NCBI GenBank assembly: GCA_022833215.1
Contig: JAIPUZ010000076.1
Span: forward strand, 1-62,872
Reading direction: 5' to 3'
DNA length: 62,872 nucleotides
Origin: Mesorhizobium sp.
GTDB taxonomy: Bacteria > Pseudomonadota > Alphaproteobacteria > Rhizobiales > Rhizobiaceae
The notes beneath the pieces were generated by a model, which worked only from the letters and a program-made list of their open reading frames with translations, was not told where the DNA came from and searched no databases. Below are positions 8,675 to 18,124 of this stretch, in pieces (positions within the stretch are counted from its first letter, which is position 1; the number at the start of each line of letters is the position of its first letter). The position numbers and the translations under genes were made by a program.

Positions 8675-9559
8675 ATGGCAGGCAGATACATGGTTTCGGC
8701 GGGCCAGGGCGCCGATCTCTTCGAAATGCATTTTCGGCGACTGAAATGGCTGGAGCAGGCAAGCGACCAGATCCTTGCCTTGCCGTGCGATTATCCAGAC
8801 GGGTACCGGGTGCCCGATCACGAGCACAGCCGCGCCCAGTTGCTGCATGCCATTCACGGCGTGGTTCTGATCAAGACCCGTTTCGGGCGGTGGATCGTGC
8901 CGCCCGATCATGCCATGTGGATACCTGCGGGCATCGTTCACTCGGTGGAGATGCTGGGCGATGTCAGCATGCGCTCGGTCTATGTCGTTCCGGAAGCGAT
9001 CGAAGGATTGCCAGCCCGACTGCACGTCGTCGCAGTCGGCGATCTCATGCGCAGCCTGATCGTCGAGGCGGTGAAACTTCCGGTCAAGGCCGTGCCGTCG
9101 GAACGCGCATTGCTGGTCCTGAATCTCATACTTCATGAAATTCCACGCCTGCCAGAGCGTCCGCTCGGCCTGCCGTTTCCCTCGGATGCGCGCATTGCTT
9201 CGCTTTGCCGGCGATTTCTCGCGGAACCTTCACCGCACACGACGATCGATGACTGGGCAGCATGGCTCGGCATGAGCCGGCGTTCGTTCACGCGTACCTT
9301 CCAGCGCGAGACGGGCCTTTCACTTTCGACATGGCGCCAGCAGGCGCTGCTTTTTGCCGCGCTGCCGAGGCTGGCCGATGGCGAGCCGGTCACCAGCGTC
9401 GCCCTCGATCTCGGCTATGACAGCGTGCCGGCCTTCACCACCATGTTCAGGCGCATGCTCGGTGCCTCGCCGCGCAGCTATCTGCGCCGGTCAGGCGAAG
9501 GTGACCGGCCGCCCCGTCAGACGGAAGGCGGGTTGCTGTCAACTTCTCCGCTTCCCTGA
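8675..9559 (+). CDS. AraC-family regulator with N-terminal cupin
   Basis: About 294 residues. The N-terminal half is an AraC-type cupin effector domain ('VPDHEHSRAQLLHAIHGVV', 'WIVPPDHAMWIPAGIVHSVE'); the C-terminal half has two helix-turn-helix motifs ('DWAAWLGMSRRSFTRTFQRE' and 'SVALDLGYDSVPAFTTMFRR'). This is the NimR/YeaM-like layout. The start is uncertain: GTG 8636 and ATG 8675 and 8690 are all in frame without a clear ribosome site. Being divergent from the MFS pump, it probably controls that gene (inference). Confidence 0.9.
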   Translation: MAGRYMVSAGQGADLFEMHFRRLKWLEQASDQILALPCDYPDGYRVPDHEHSRAQLLHAIHGVVLIKTRFGRWIVPPDHAMWIPAGIVHSVEMLGDVSMRSVYVVPEAIEGLPARLHVVAVGDLMRSLIVEAVKLPVKAVPSERALLVLNLILHEIPRLPERPLGLPFPSDARIASLCRRFLAEPSPHTTIDDWAAWLGMSRRSFTRTFQRETGLSLSTWRQQALLFAALPRLADGEPVTSVALDLGYDSVPAFTTMFRRMLGASPRSYLRRSGEGDRPPRQTEGGLLSTSPLP

Positions 9560-9711
9560 ACAGGATGCAGTTGCGTCTCGTCCGATGAAGATGACGAGGA
9601 CAGCGTGCCGGGCAGCGAAATGGGGCACAAGATCGTCGCTACCAGCCGCTGCCGGGTTCCGTCGGAAACGGCGGCGGTGGGTTTTCCAATCCGGAAGCTT
9701 TGACAGGAAGT

Positions 9712-10647
9712 TCAGTCGAACAGGCTGGAGACCGACTGCTCGGAGGCTGTGCGCGAGATCGCTTCGCCAAGCAGATCGGCGATGGTGATGGTGCGGATGT
9801 TGTGCGCGTCGAGCGCAGCCTGCGTGGGTTCGATGGAATCGGTGATCACCAGTTCCTGCAACTTCGAGCCCGCTATGCGCGCCGCCGCACCGCCGGAAAG
9901 CACGCCATGGGTAATATAGGCGGTGACGCTGGTGGCGCCCTTTTCAAGCAGGGCATCGGCAGCGTTGCAGAGCGTGCCGCCGGAATCGACGATGTCGTCG
10001 ATCAGCAGGCAATCCTTGCCGCGCACGTCGCCGATGACGTTCATGACTTCCGATTCTCCGGGGCGCTCGCGGCGCTTGTCGACGATGGCAAGCTGGGCGT
10101 CGAGGCGTTTGGCGAGCGCACGGGCGCGCACCACGCCGCCGGTATCCGGGGACACCACCATGACGTTGTTGAGCTGCTTGTACTTGGCCTTCACGTCACG
10201 CGCCATCACCGGTACCGAAAACAGATTGTCGGTGGGGATGTCGAAAAAACCCTGGATCTGGCCGGCGTGGAGGTCGAGCGTCAGCACGCGCGACGCGCCG
10301 GCTCGGGTGATCATGTTGGCGACCAGCTTGGCCGAGATCGGCGTGCGGCCGGAAGCCCGGCGATCCTGGCGCGCGTAGCCGAAATAGGGGATGACCGCCG
10401 TAATGCGGCGCGCTGACGAGCGCATGAAGGCGTCGATCATGATGAGCAGTTCCATCAGGTGATCGTTGGTCGGATAGGAGGTGGACTGGAGGACGAAGAC
10501 ATCCTCGCCGCGCACGTTTTCCTGAATCTCGACGAAGATTTCCTGATCGGCGAAGCGGCGGACGCTGGCCTTGCCCAGGGGGATGTTCAGATAGCGGGCG
10601 ACCGCCTCGGCAAGCACCTTGTTGGAATTGCCCGCGAAAAGTTTCAT
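9712..10647 (-). CDS. prs: Ribose-phosphate pyrophosphokinase
   Basis: 311 residues. It makes PRPP from ribose 5-phosphate and ATP, feeding purine, pyrimidine, NAD, His and Trp synthesis. Key motifs are '[15 protein letters not shown]' at the start, '[10 protein letters not shown]' of the ATP flexible region, '[18 protein letters not shown]' and the PRPP loop '[12 protein letters not shown]'. Full length and standard start. Transcribed alone; its leader at 10648-10690 contains a run of Gs and Ts but no hairpin I would name. Confidence 0.97.
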   Translation of the reverse strand: MKLFAGNSNKVLAEAVARYLNIPLGKASVRRFADQEIFVEIQENVRGEDVFVLQSTSYPTNDHLMELLIMIDAFMRSSARRITAVIPYFGYARQDRRASGRTPISAKLVANMITRAGASRVLTLDLHAGQIQGFFDIPTDNLFSVPVMARDVKAKYKQLNNVMVVSPDTGGVVRARALAKRLDAQLAIVDKRRERPGESEVMNVIGDVRGKDCLLIDDIVDSGGTLCNAADALLEKGATSVTAYITHGVLSGGAAARIAGSKLQELVITDSIEPTQAALDAHNIRTITIADLLGEAISRTASEQSVSSLFD

Positions 10648-10786
10648 GTCTTGTCCCCGGAGAGAAATTTAGGGGGTTTTTAGCCGCCTTGATCGGTATT
10701 GCAAGCGCCGGAGATCGGAATTCCGGCGCAAATCCCAAGAATCGGACCTTGCTGTTGCCCGCAGGACATGGGGAAAACGTCGCAGG

Positions 10787-11347
10787 CTAGCCCTGATCGG
10801 CTGAACTCTGGAACCAGCTGGAGAGCTGGTCCATGGTCGCATCGGCGATCGCCCTGAGCGTGTCGGGTGCGACGCTGGGCCAGCCCTCGGCCCCGTTCAC
10901 GGCCTGTGCCTTCTGCTGGCCGGAGATCCGATGCAGGCGGCTGCCTGCCGGATCATAGACGTCCCACACGTAGATAACCGTGGCAGCCCCGTCCTCGTTC
11001 AGAACGGAGAAATAGCCCTTGAGGACATGGGTCGCGTTCTGGCCCGAACTTCCGGCGAGAGTGACGCCGCGCTGGCGGGCACGCTGTTGCAGCTCTTCCA
11101 TAAGAGGGCTGGCGGCCTCCACCGATGCACCGACGATGGGGGCGACCTGAAGCCGGATGCGACTGCTTCGCGCCGGCGGCTGCACGGCCGTGACCGGCGG
11201 TTGTGCGGCGCTTTCCGCCGACGAAGGCTGTGTCGCGACCTGCTGGCCCGAAGCGGCGACGGATGCCGGATCGAGCACGCTTGAGCTGTTGCAGGCGGAC
11301 AAGGACAGCGCAGCGAACAGCACGGTCGATAAAGACGCTCGGCTCAT
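10787..11347 (-). CDS. Putative outer-membrane lipoprotein, unknown function
   Basis: 186 residues. It begins with a signal peptide and lipobox (MSRASLSTVLFAALSLSAC), so it is likely lipidated at Cys19. A Ser/Ala/Pro/Gln-rich linker follows, then a compact domain with 'RLQVAPIVGASVEAASPLME', 'GYFSVLNEDGAATVIYVWDV' and a C-terminal helix. I know rhizobial lipoproteins of this general shape but not a function. ATG 11347 was chosen over upstream in-frame starts because it gives the lipoprotein signal. It is the last gene of the lgt-midA-pgeF-M24 run, 47 bases after the M24 gene. Confidence 0.75.
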   Translation of the reverse strand: MSRASLSTVLFAALSLSACNSSSVLDPASVAASGQQVATQPSSAESAAQPPVTAVQPPARSSRIRLQVAPIVGASVEAASPLMEELQQRARQRGVTLAGSSGQNATHVLKGYFSVLNEDGAATVIYVWDVYDPAGSRLHRISGQQKAQAVNGAEGWPSVAPDTLRAIADATMDQLSSWFQSSADQG

Positions 11348-11394
11348 GCCCCTCAACACTCCACACGCCCGGGACCCTTCCCGAACAGAATGTA

Positions 11395-12546
11395 TCACTT
11401 CACGATCAAGTCGAGATCATGGCGCGAAAGCGGCCGGGCCTGGGATTCCGTGGTCAGACAGGTGCGGCCGAGCGTCATCGCCGTCTCGGTTTCGGAGTCC
11501 ATGATGATCATGTGGGCGAACAGGGTCATGTTCGGTGCGATGGGCTCGGGATTGCCCTGGTAGAACATCGGCATGTCCATCCACGATGGCGAAAAGCGTG
11601 CGCCCACGGAATAGCCGCAGGCATTCAGCCTGTGCTTTGTCAGGCCGTGCGCCTCCATGGCGCGGGCATGGGCGTCGAACACGTCGCCGAAGGTGTTGTC
11701 TGGCGTCATCACTTTTTCTACTGCCAGAAGCGCGGCGAGCGCGGCCTCGTACAGTTCCTGATGCCGTCTGGAAACCTTGCCGGTCAAAACGGTACGCATC
11801 ATCGGCGCATGGTAGTGATGGAAGACGCCGGCCCATTCCAGTGTGAGCTGGTCGTTCTTGTTGAGCTTGCGGCGGCCTGCCTTGTAGCGGCACAAAAGCG
11901 CATCCGGGCCCGATCCGACGATGAATTCATTGGCGGGATAGTCGCCCCCGCCGGCCAGAATGGTGCTCTGCATGGCAGCCAGAATTGCGGCTTCGTCGCC
12001 TCCCTGTTTGATGAGGGGAAGCGCGGCGTCCAGCGCATCGTCGGTCAATGCGGCCGCTTTCTCCACCTTGGCGATCTCGGCTGGGCTCTTGAACAGGCGC
12101 AACCTGCCCACGATCCCGGATGCATCGGAGATCTGGCCGAAGGTCTGCAACTGTTCGTCCAGTCTGCGACCGTTCAGGGCCGTGAGGCCGTGGGTATCGT
12201 ATTCAACGCCGATGCGGGCGCCAAGAAGGTCCATTTCGTTCAGCAGATTGCGCAGATCGATGGCAGGGTTTGCACCGTCGCGGTCGGTCCACAGCTCGAT
12301 GTTGTCGATGATGGAGGTGTGGCGCGCCTGGCGCAGATCGGCTGACCGTGTGAGCAACGTCATCGAGCCGTCAGCTCTCACCACGAGGCATTGGAAGAAG
12401 CAGAATCCGAACGTGTCGTAGCCGGTCAGCCAATACATGCTTTCCTGGGCAAACAGCAAAAGGGCGTCGAGCTTGCGCTCAGCCATTTCGATCATCAGGC
12501 GGTCGCGACGGGCGTCGAATTCTGAGCGTTCGAAATGCAGCGCCAT
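11395..12546 (-). CDS. M24-fold (creatinase/ectoine-hydrolase-like) protein
   Basis: 383 residues with an N-terminal creatinase domain (to about 130) and a C-terminal pita-bread M24 domain. The usual metal-binding positions look replaced: where aminopeptidase P has the DxG...SDxTRT segment, this has 'LEWAGVFHHYHAPMMRT', and the later His/Glu ligands are not evident in 'GYSVGARFSPSWMDMP'. That is the pattern of metal-independent members such as creatinase and the ectoine hydrolase DoeA. It may hydrolyse a small C-N bond rather than a Xaa-Pro peptide (inference). It starts 5 bases after pgeF. Confidence 0.8.
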   Translation of the reverse strand: MALHFERSEFDARRDRLMIEMAERKLDALLLFAQESMYWLTGYDTFGFCFFQCLVVRADGSMTLLTRSADLRQARHTSIIDNIELWTDRDGANPAIDLRNLLNEMDLLGARIGVEYDTHGLTALNGRRLDEQLQTFGQISDASGIVGRLRLFKSPAEIAKVEKAAALTDDALDAALPLIKQGGDEAAILAAMQSTILAGGGDYPANEFIVGSGPDALLCRYKAGRRKLNKNDQLTLEWAGVFHHYHAPMMRTVLTGKVSRRHQELYEAALAALLAVEKVMTPDNTFGDVFDAHARAMEAHGLTKHRLNACGYSVGARFSPSWMDMPMFYQGNPEPIAPNMTLFAHMIIMDSETETAMTLGRTCLTTESQARPLSRHDLDLIVK

Positions 12547-12551
12547 GATAT

Positions 12552-13343
12552 TTATCCCTCGATTGCGATCGCCGAGACCTGCCGGCCGTAATCCGGCTCG
12601 TCGCGGTGGGTCGTGCGGCGATAGGAATAGAAAAGTTCTTCTTCCGCGTAGGTGCAGCGTCCGAGCGCTTCGGCCGTCACGCCTGCCCTGCGCAGGCGCT
12701 CGAGCGTGTACCCGTTCAGGTCGAACATGAAATGGCCTGGCTTGCCGGACGAAACGAACCATCCTTCGGTTGCGGCGTCCGCATTCACGAATCGCTCGCG
12801 AAATTCGGGGCCGACCTCGTAGTTGCGGCCGCTGATGGATGGGCCAAGCACGGCCACGATATTTTCACGCCGTGCGCCGATGCCCTCCATCGCGACGATC
12901 GTGTTTTCGAGCACTCCGGTGAAGGCGCCTTTCCAGCCCGCGTGGGCTGCCCCGACAACGCCGGCCCGAGCATCGGCGAACAGGACAGGCCCGCAATCGG
13001 CCGTCGATGCGCCGACGGCGATGCCCGGCCGGTCGGTGACGATCGCGTCGGCTTTCGGCCGCTCGCCGGCAAAGGGCTCGCGCGCGACGACGACGTCGGG
13101 CGAGTGAATCTGATGCGCGGTCAGCAGGCGATCCGGGGCAACACCCATCCACTCCGCCACGCGCCGCCGGTTCTCGGCCACCAGTGTCTGGTCGTCCTGC
13201 GAGCCGGTGCCGATGTTGAGGCCGCGATAGATGCCTTCGGAAACGCCGCCGATGCGGGTGAAGTAGCCGTGCCGTATGCCGTTTGCCCCTGCGTTTTCCA
13301 GCAGTGGAGAGCGGATCGGTTCCGGCTTTTGCTGATTCGACAT
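12552..13343 (-). CDS. pgeF: Peptidoglycan editing factor PgeF (laccase-domain protein, YfiH family)
   Basis: 263 residues. The family was long called polyphenol oxidase; in E. coli PgeF corrects mis-incorporated amino acids in muropeptides, and human FAMIN/LACC1 is a purine nucleoside enzyme of the same fold. The metal-site residues are visible: His in 'LLTAHQIHSPDVV', Cys in 'STADCGPVLFAD', His in 'VGAAHAGWKGAF'. ATG 13343 (MSNQQKPEPI) was chosen as the first Met giving family length. It lies in the operon with midA-like and M24 genes. Confidence 0.92.
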   Translation of the reverse strand: MSNQQKPEPIRSPLLENAGANGIRHGYFTRIGGVSEGIYRGLNIGTGSQDDQTLVAENRRRVAEWMGVAPDRLLTAHQIHSPDVVVAREPFAGERPKADAIVTDRPGIAVGASTADCGPVLFADARAGVVGAAHAGWKGAFTGVLENTIVAMEGIGARRENIVAVLGPSISGRNYEVGPEFRERFVNADAATEGWFVSSGKPGHFMFDLNGYTLERLRRAGVTAEALGRCTYAEEELFYSYRRTTHRDEPDYGRQVSAIAIEG

Positions 13344-13444
13344 CGGGATTTTGTTGTCTCCGCGGAGCTTTTCGTCAAGCGGGAGATGGATGCGAACCCG
13401 CAAGCGCAACAGCTTGCCAGAGTGGAGCGGGAGACAGGCGGAAG

Positions 13445-14533
13445 TCAATCGCCCGATGGAAAGGGCACGTCGCATGCGGCTTCCGGCAAAATAGCCAGCA
13501 CCTTGAACAGATCGCCCATCTGTTCGGGTCCGGCCAGCCGCTCCACCTGCGATCTGATTGCTTCGCGTCCTGTCTCATCGGCATGCGCGCCAAGACGTCC
13601 GGCGCGTTCCAGCAAGCCCATGGCAAGCAGGAAAGCCCCCTGAGTGGTCGTCAGAACCTTCAGGCTGTGCGCACGGGCCACCTCGCCAAGTGCGGCAAAA
13701 TCGACATGGGTCGTCAGGTCCGCCTCGCCGGGATGGGCAAGCACATGGTCATGGGCATGGCCCTTCAGCGCCTGCAATGTGTCGCCGAGGCCGGGCTTCA
13801 GATAGCCGTAGTCGATGAACAGGCCAGCCCCGCCATGCGCTGTAATCCGGGCGGCGATGTCCGCTATCAGCGCATTGCGGGCCGGTCCAAGCTCGACAAT
13901 GGCGCCCTCGGAGGCGCTTTCGGCCCCTGGGGGCAGAAGCGCTGTGTCCAGCGATGCCGCTCCGGCGAATAAGGCAAGTTCGCCGGCCTCGTCCACGCCG
14001 ACCATGCGCTCGCGCCAGCCGGAAGGCGTGCGAACGAACTGGCGCACCGGAATGGCGTCGAACAGCTCGTTGCCGACGATAAGCAGTGGCGCGTCGGGCA
14101 GGGTGGCCACCGTTTCGTGCCATCCGGTGCGCCCTGCCGTGGCGCCCAGCGTGTCGCGCTGGATTTCTCTCAGGCGAGGGCTCGTCTCGATGAGGGCGAA
14201 ATCCGCGCCGTCGAAAAAGGCCGGGTCGAGCTGCGCCCATGTGCGCAGCATGTCCTTCATCAGGGTGCCGCGTCCTGGTCCGATTTCCGCGACGGTCACC
14301 GGCAACGGGCGTCCGTTGGCGATCCATGCCTGATAGAGCCAGATTGCGACCAGTTCGCCGAACATCTGGCTGATCTCGGGGGCGGTGATGAAGTCGCCGC
14401 CCGTCCCGAACGGCTCACGCGTCGTGTAGTAGCCGTGCTCGGGGTGGAACAGGCAAAGCGCCATATATTCGCTGACCGGGATCGGGCCGTCTGTCGCGAT
14501 CAGCTGGACGATGCGTTCCCCGAGCTTCGTCAT
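13445..14533 (-). CDS. SAM-dependent methyltransferase of the MidA/NDUFAF7 family
   Basis: 362 residues. NDUFAF7/MidA methylates an arginine of the NDUFS2 subunit during complex I assembly in eukaryotes; bacterial homologues are assumed to have a similar protein target. Landmarks are '[20 protein letters not shown]', the SAM loop '[16 protein letters not shown]', '[16 protein letters not shown]' and '[17 protein letters not shown]'. Its ATG overlaps the lgt stop (ATGA at 14530-14533), so it is coupled to lgt. pgeF follows after 101 bases. Confidence 0.93.
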   Translation of the reverse strand: MTKLGERIVQLIATDGPIPVSEYMALCLFHPEHGYYTTREPFGTGGDFITAPEISQMFGELVAIWLYQAWIANGRPLPVTVAEIGPGRGTLMKDMLRTWAQLDPAFFDGADFALIETSPRLREIQRDTLGATAGRTGWHETVATLPDAPLLIVGNELFDAIPVRQFVRTPSGWRERMVGVDEAGELALFAGAASLDTALLPPGAESASEGAIVELGPARNALIADIAARITAHGGAGLFIDYGYLKPGLGDTLQALKGHAHDHVLAHPGEADLTTHVDFAALGEVARAHSLKVLTTTQGAFLLAMGLLERAGRLGAHADETGREAIRSQVERLAGPEQMGDLFKVLAILPEAACDVPFPSGD

Positions 14534-15357
14534 GTCGGGGTGTGCCGGGGCAGCGCCTTTGCCGTGACCATCGCCCAGACGCCGATGAGAACCATCGGAA
14601 CCGACAGGATCATGCCCATGGTGAGCCAGTTGCCGGCGAGGTAGCCGATATGCGCGTCCGGTTCCCGGAAGAACTCGACAAAAATGCGCGACAGCCCGTA
14701 GCCGCAGATGAAGGCACCGGAAACGAAGCGCGGCGTCTTCAGCTTCAGGCGCGAATGGGTCAGCAGACGAAGCACCAGAAACAGCACCACGCCTTCCAGC
14801 AGGCCCTCGTAGAGCTGGCTCGGATGGCGGGGCAGGGGGCCGCCAGTGGGAAACACCACCGCCCACGGCATGTCGGAAACGCGGCCCCACAGCTCGGAAT
14901 TGATGAAGTTCGCCAGCCTTCCCAGACCGAGCCCGACCGGTACGCCCGCAGCTACCACGTCGAACAGCGACCAGGCATGGATGCCGCGCGAACGGGCGAA
15001 TAGGAGCATGGCGATGGTGGTTCCGAGAATGCCGCCGTGGAACGACATGCCGCCCTGCCAGACGGCGAAGATATCGGTTGGATTGGCGAGATAGCGGGCG
15101 AAATCGTAGAACAGCACATAGCCGATGCGCCCGCCCAGAACCACGCCCACAGCCGCCCAGATCACGAAATCATCGATGTCCTGTGGCTTCATCGGCAGCA
15201 CGCCTTCCGGCCACAGGCGCGGATTCGAGACAAGCCTCTTGGCGTACCACCATGCAAAGACGATGCCGACGACATAGGCCAGGCCATACCAATGGATGGC
15301 GAGCGGACCGATCTGCACAAGCACCGGGTCGATTTCAGGAAACGACAGGGCGGCCAT
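14530..15357 (-). CDS. lgt: Prolipoprotein diacylglyceryl transferase
   Basis: 275 residues with about seven membrane spans. Lgt transfers a diacylglyceryl group from phosphatidylglycerol to the lipobox cysteine, the first step of lipoprotein maturation in the inner membrane. Conserved segments are '[11 protein letters not shown]' with the essential His, the Lgt signature '[13 protein letters not shown]', and '[13 protein letters not shown]'. ATG 15357 gives [20 protein letters not shown], the usual N-terminus; an upstream in-frame extension is not membrane-like. It opens the minus-strand operon. Confidence 0.95.
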   Translation of the reverse strand: MAALSFPEIDPVLVQIGPLAIHWYGLAYVVGIVFAWWYAKRLVSNPRLWPEGVLPMKPQDIDDFVIWAAVGVVLGGRIGYVLFYDFARYLANPTDIFAVWQGGMSFHGGILGTTIAMLLFARSRGIHAWSLFDVVAAGVPVGLGLGRLANFINSELWGRVSDMPWAVVFPTGGPLPRHPSQLYEGLLEGVVLFLVLRLLTHSRLKLKTPRFVSGAFICGYGLSRIFVEFFREPDAHIGYLAGNWLTMGMILSVPMVLIGVWAMVTAKALPRHTPT

Positions 15358-15546
15358 CGGCAGCAGGCTGGGAAAGCTCAACGCGGTATTCCTCGGGCGG
15401 TTGGGTCGGCGCGGACCATGATGCAGGGTTGGGGCATGGTCAAGGCAGCGAAGGAGGGATGCTGCCATTGTGCCGGTTCCGGCGCGGGCGCACTTGCATT
15501 CGAGCCGTATCGCCACTACGTCAAATCGACCAAGTGAGGTGCTGCC

Positions 15547-15852
15547 ATGACAACCGGACCCAACCGCATTCTGGATGAATTCGCCAAGTTGATGACCGAC
15601 GCTGCCGGCGCGGCGCAGGGCGTGCGGCGCGAGGTGGAAACCGCATTCCGGGGGCAGGCCGAACGTATCCTCAATTCCATGGATATCGTCCAGCGTGAGG
15701 AATTCGAAGCCGCCCGCGACATGGCGGTCAAGGCGCGCGAGGAAAATGCCAGGCTTTCCGCGCGTATCGATGAACTCGAGGCAAGGCTTGTCGCGCTGAC
15801 CGCTGCTGCGGAGAAGTCCGCACCTGCTTCTGGCTCCCGCGCAAGGAAATAA
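15547..15852 (+). CDS. ubiK: UbiK-type ubiquinone biosynthesis accessory factor (BMFP domain)
   Basis: 101 residues of the membrane fusogenic/UbiK family: an amphipathic N-terminus ('[20 protein letters not shown]') and a C-terminal coiled coil ('[20 protein letters not shown]') that trimerises in homologues, then an Ala/Ser tail. UbiK binds UbiJ and supports aerobic ubiquinone synthesis in enterobacteria. A GAGG ribosome site precedes ATG 15547. It is divergent from lgt with a 189-base promoter region between them. Confidence 0.88.
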   Translation: MTTGPNRILDEFAKLMTDAAGAAQGVRREVETAFRGQAERILNSMDIVQREEFEAARDMAVKAREENARLSARIDELEARLVALTAAAEKSAPASGSRARK

Positions 15853-16179
15853 TTTCAGAAGTTTTCCACAAAGGGCGATTCTGGAAAAGCTCTTTGTCAT
15901 GAATCGCTTACGTGCCGGCAGCGAATCCGGCGTCGGGCGACTGTCCACATGCGAATGACTCTTTGCCGAAAATTGGGCTGGTCACGCGACTCCGGATCAA
16001 TACACTGAATTTGTTGCATGATTCGTGAAGGCGAACATGCGCCGGGCGGTGGGGTCCGGTCATGGGTTGTTGTTGCGTCGAGCAGTCCAGGCCGTCCGAG
16101 TTCAAAAATAACAAGGTTCGTCCGGAGTGTTTGCCATGGAGCGAGTGGCGGCATTCCCGCGAATGACGGGAAGCATTAA
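15853..16179. promoter_or_regulatory. Gene-free spacer with GANTC cluster and a DnaA-box-like site
   Basis: 327 bases with lower GC than the flanks. Six GANTC sites, the CcrM methylation target of alphaproteobacteria, fall within 148 bases: 15877, 15901, 15923, 15957, 15988 and 16020 (first base). A 9-mer TTTTCCACA at 15862-15870 fits the relaxed DnaA-box consensus TTWTNCACA. No coding sequence is evident. It probably contains the promoter of ybjN-csaA, whose ribosome site (GACGGGAAG) is at its right end. Confidence 0.6.
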
Positions 16180-16680
16180 ATGGAACTCCTTGAACTCGAG
16201 ATCTCGCGCGAAATTCATCCGGTGGATGTAATCGAACAGGTCGCACACAATAATGACTGGTCCTTCGAGCGGGCCGGCGACGACGAAATCTCCATCTCGG
16301 TTGCGGGGAGCTGGACCGAGTATCACGTCTCTTTCTCGTGGATGGAAGATTTCGAGGCGCTGCATCTGGCCTGCGCCTTCGACATCAAGGTGCCGGAAAA
16401 CCGCGCGCTGGAAGTCATGCGCCTGCTGTCGCTCATCAACGAGCAGATGCTGTTCGGCCATTTCGATCTGTGGGAGCAGGAAGGGGCCATCATGTTCCGG
16501 CAATCGCTGCTTCTTGCCGGGGGCGTCGAGCCGTCGAGCCAGCAGGTCGAGGTCCTTCTGTCCTCGGCGCTGGAGGCGTGCGAGTGCTATTTCCAGGCGT
16601 TCCAGTTCGTGGTCTGGTCCGGCACCTCGGCCAAGGATGCGCTGGCCAGCGTCCTGTTCGAGACGCAGGGCAACGCATAA
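16180..16680 (+). CDS. YbjN-domain protein
   Basis: 166 residues of the YbjN family (type III secretion chaperone-like fold), a widespread sensory or regulatory family whose biochemical role is unclear. Typical segments are 'WSFERAGDDEISISVAGSW', 'YHVSFSWMEDFEALHLACAF', 'LLSLINEQMLFGHFDLWEQE' and 'IMFRQSLLLAGG'. It is acidic, with no signal peptide. The gene starts after a GANTC-rich spacer and is followed 13 bases later by csaA, so the two form an operon. Confidence 0.9.
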   Translation: MELLELEISREIHPVDVIEQVAHNNDWSFERAGDDEISISVAGSWTEYHVSFSWMEDFEALHLACAFDIKVPENRALEVMRLLSLINEQMLFGHFDLWEQEGAIMFRQSLLLAGGVEPSSQQVEVLLSSALEACECYFQAFQFVVWSGTSAKDALASVLFETQGNA

Positions 16681-16693
16681 GGGTTACGCGGCG

Positions 16694-17053
16694 ATGAGTT
16701 CAGGTACGGCGCGCAAGCCCGAGATCACCTTTGCCGATTTCGACAAGGTCGACATCCGCACGGGAACCGTCGTTGAGGCAGAGCCTTTTCCGGAGGCGCG
16801 CAAGCCAGCCTTCAAGCTGAAGATCGACTTCGGACCCGAGATCGGCGTCAGGAAATCCTCGGCCCAGATCACCCGCCATTACACGCCCGAGACTCTGGTC
16901 GGACGGCAGGTTTTCGCGGTGGTGAACTTTCCGCCGCGTCAGATCGGCCCCTTCATGTCCGAGGTGCTGACGCTGGGATTTTCCGACGAGAACGGCGATA
17001 TCGTTCTGGGCGCAACCGAGCGTCCCGTCCCGGATGGCAGCCCTCTTCACTGA
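16694..17053 (+). CDS. csaA: CsaA-like tRNA-binding-domain protein
   Basis: 119 residues consisting of one OB-fold tRNA-binding domain (EMAP-II/Arc1p/CsaA type). 'FDKVDIRTGTVVEAEPFPEA', 'AFKLKIDFGPEIGVRKSSAQ' and 'VNFPPRQIGPFMSEVLTLGF' are the diagnostic strands. B. subtilis CsaA acts as a chaperone-like protein connected with secretion and binds tRNA-like structures. ATG 16694 follows ybjN by 13 bases; translation is probably coupled. A strong hairpin follows the stop. Confidence 0.92.
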   Translation: MSSGTARKPEITFADFDKVDIRTGTVVEAEPFPEARKPAFKLKIDFGPEIGVRKSSAQITRHYTPETLVGRQVFAVVNFPPRQIGPFMSEVLTLGFSDENGDIVLGATERPVPDGSPLH

Positions 17054-17057
17054 CTGC

Positions 17058-17098
17058 ACCTCCGGATTCCGATGGCGGAATCCGGAGGTTGGAATTTT
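17058..17098 (+). terminator. Terminator of ybjN-csaA
   Basis: A perfect 13-bp stem (ACCTCCGGATTCC at 17058-17070 with 17077-17089) and a 6-base loop begin four bases after the csaA stop. The hairpin is followed by TGGAATTTTT. Confidence 0.8.
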
Positions 17099-17275
17099 TG
17101 CTGCCGATAGAGCATTTTATTTTTTTGAAATTTGATATTTTGAATTTGAATTCCATTCATTTGCTGGATTCGGGAATCGTATCCTTTGAGAAAGAGATGG
17201 TCATTTGTGAGGATATGTCAGGCTTCGCAAGATGCGATGCCGCAAGATATCCTCCCAATGCCTGTGAGAACTGAA

Positions 17276-18124
17276 ATGACCATCCTCGAGACCACTTCGC
17301 GCGTTGCCGTGATCCCCGGCAGACGCACTGCGCTCATCGCGCTTGCTGCTTCCGTGTTCACCGTCGCAGCGCTGACATTCGCGCCTGCCGTACATGCGCA
17401 GGACAAGACCTCCATCAAGGTCGGTATCATGGCGGGCGAGGAGGAGGACACCTGGGTTGCCGTGAAGGAGCAGGCGGCAAAGAACGGCCTCACCGTGGAG
17501 ACCGTCATCTTCAACGACTATACCCAGCCCAACGAGGCGCTGGCGCGCGGCGAGATCGACGCCAATGCCTTCCAGCATGAGCCTTATCTCGAAAATCAGA
17601 TCGCCACGCAGGGCTACAAGATCGTGGTTGCCGGTTACACGGCGCTCTGGCCTGTCGGCCTTTATTCGAAGAAGCACAAATCGCTTGAGGAATTGCCCGA
17701 TGGCGCGGTGATCGGCGTGCCGAACGACCCCTCGAACGAGGGGAGGGCGCTGAGGGTGCTGGAAGACGCCGGCCTGATCAAGCTGCGCGAGGGCGCCGGC
17801 ATTCTCGCCACCGTGGCGGACGTTGATGAAAATCCGAAGAAGCTGGATATCAAGGAGCTTGATGCCGGCATCGTCGGGCGTGCGGTCGACGATCTCGACG
17901 GTGCTGTGGTCAACACGGACTGGGCGCTGAAAAGCGGGCTGACGGCCGATATCCAGATCGCCCGCGAGACGATCGAGAACAACCCCTATCGCAACTTCAT
18001 CGCGGTTCGCGCCGAGGACAAGGATGCGCCCTGGGTGCAGAAGCTGGTCGCGTCGTACCAGAACGATGCGGTCAAGGAAGCCTTTGACCGCATCTACAAG
18101 GGTTCGGGCGTTTCGGCCTATTGA
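17276..18124 (+). CDS. metQ: Methionine-type ABC transporter substrate-binding protein (NlpA/MetQ family)
   Basis: 282 residues. It binds D/L-methionine or derivatives in the periplasm and delivers them to MetNI. A long signal peptide ends at about 'VHAQDKTSI'; there is no lipobox Cys, unlike many MetQ proteins, so it is probably soluble. Family segments are 'VGIMAGEEEDTWVAVKEQAA', 'NDYTQPNEALARGEIDANAF', 'QHEPYLENQIA' and 'AGYTALWPVGLYSKKHKS'. The ATG at 17276 follows an AT-rich leader. metN and metI follow, giving the order Q-N-I rather than the common N-I-Q. Confidence 0.93.
   Translation: MTILETTSRVAVIPGRRTALIALAASVFTVAALTFAPAVHAQDKTSIKVGIMAGEEEDTWVAVKEQAAKNGLTVETVIFNDYTQPNEALARGEIDANAFQHEPYLENQIATQGYKIVVAGYTALWPVGLYSKKHKSLEELPDGAVIGVPNDPSNEGRALRVLEDAGLIKLREGAGILATVADVDENPKKLDIKELDAGIVGRAVDDLDGAVVNTDWALKSGLTADIQIARETIENNPYRNFIAVRAEDKDAPWVQKLVASYQNDAVKEAFDRIYKGSGVSAY

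Noticed and set aside
12606-13643. 345-codon plus-strand frame
   Set aside because: Antisense to pgeF and the methyltransferase gene, with no ribosome site or domain.
15853-16179. Chromosomal replication origin
   Set aside because: One DnaA-like box and GANTC sites are not enough, the AT-rich unwinding region is missing, and the flanking genes are not those known at rhizobial origins.
17090-17275. SAM riboswitch in the metQ leader
   Set aside because: The leader is AT-rich, but I could not place the conserved core of the SAM-II or SAM-V motif; a covariance search would be needed.
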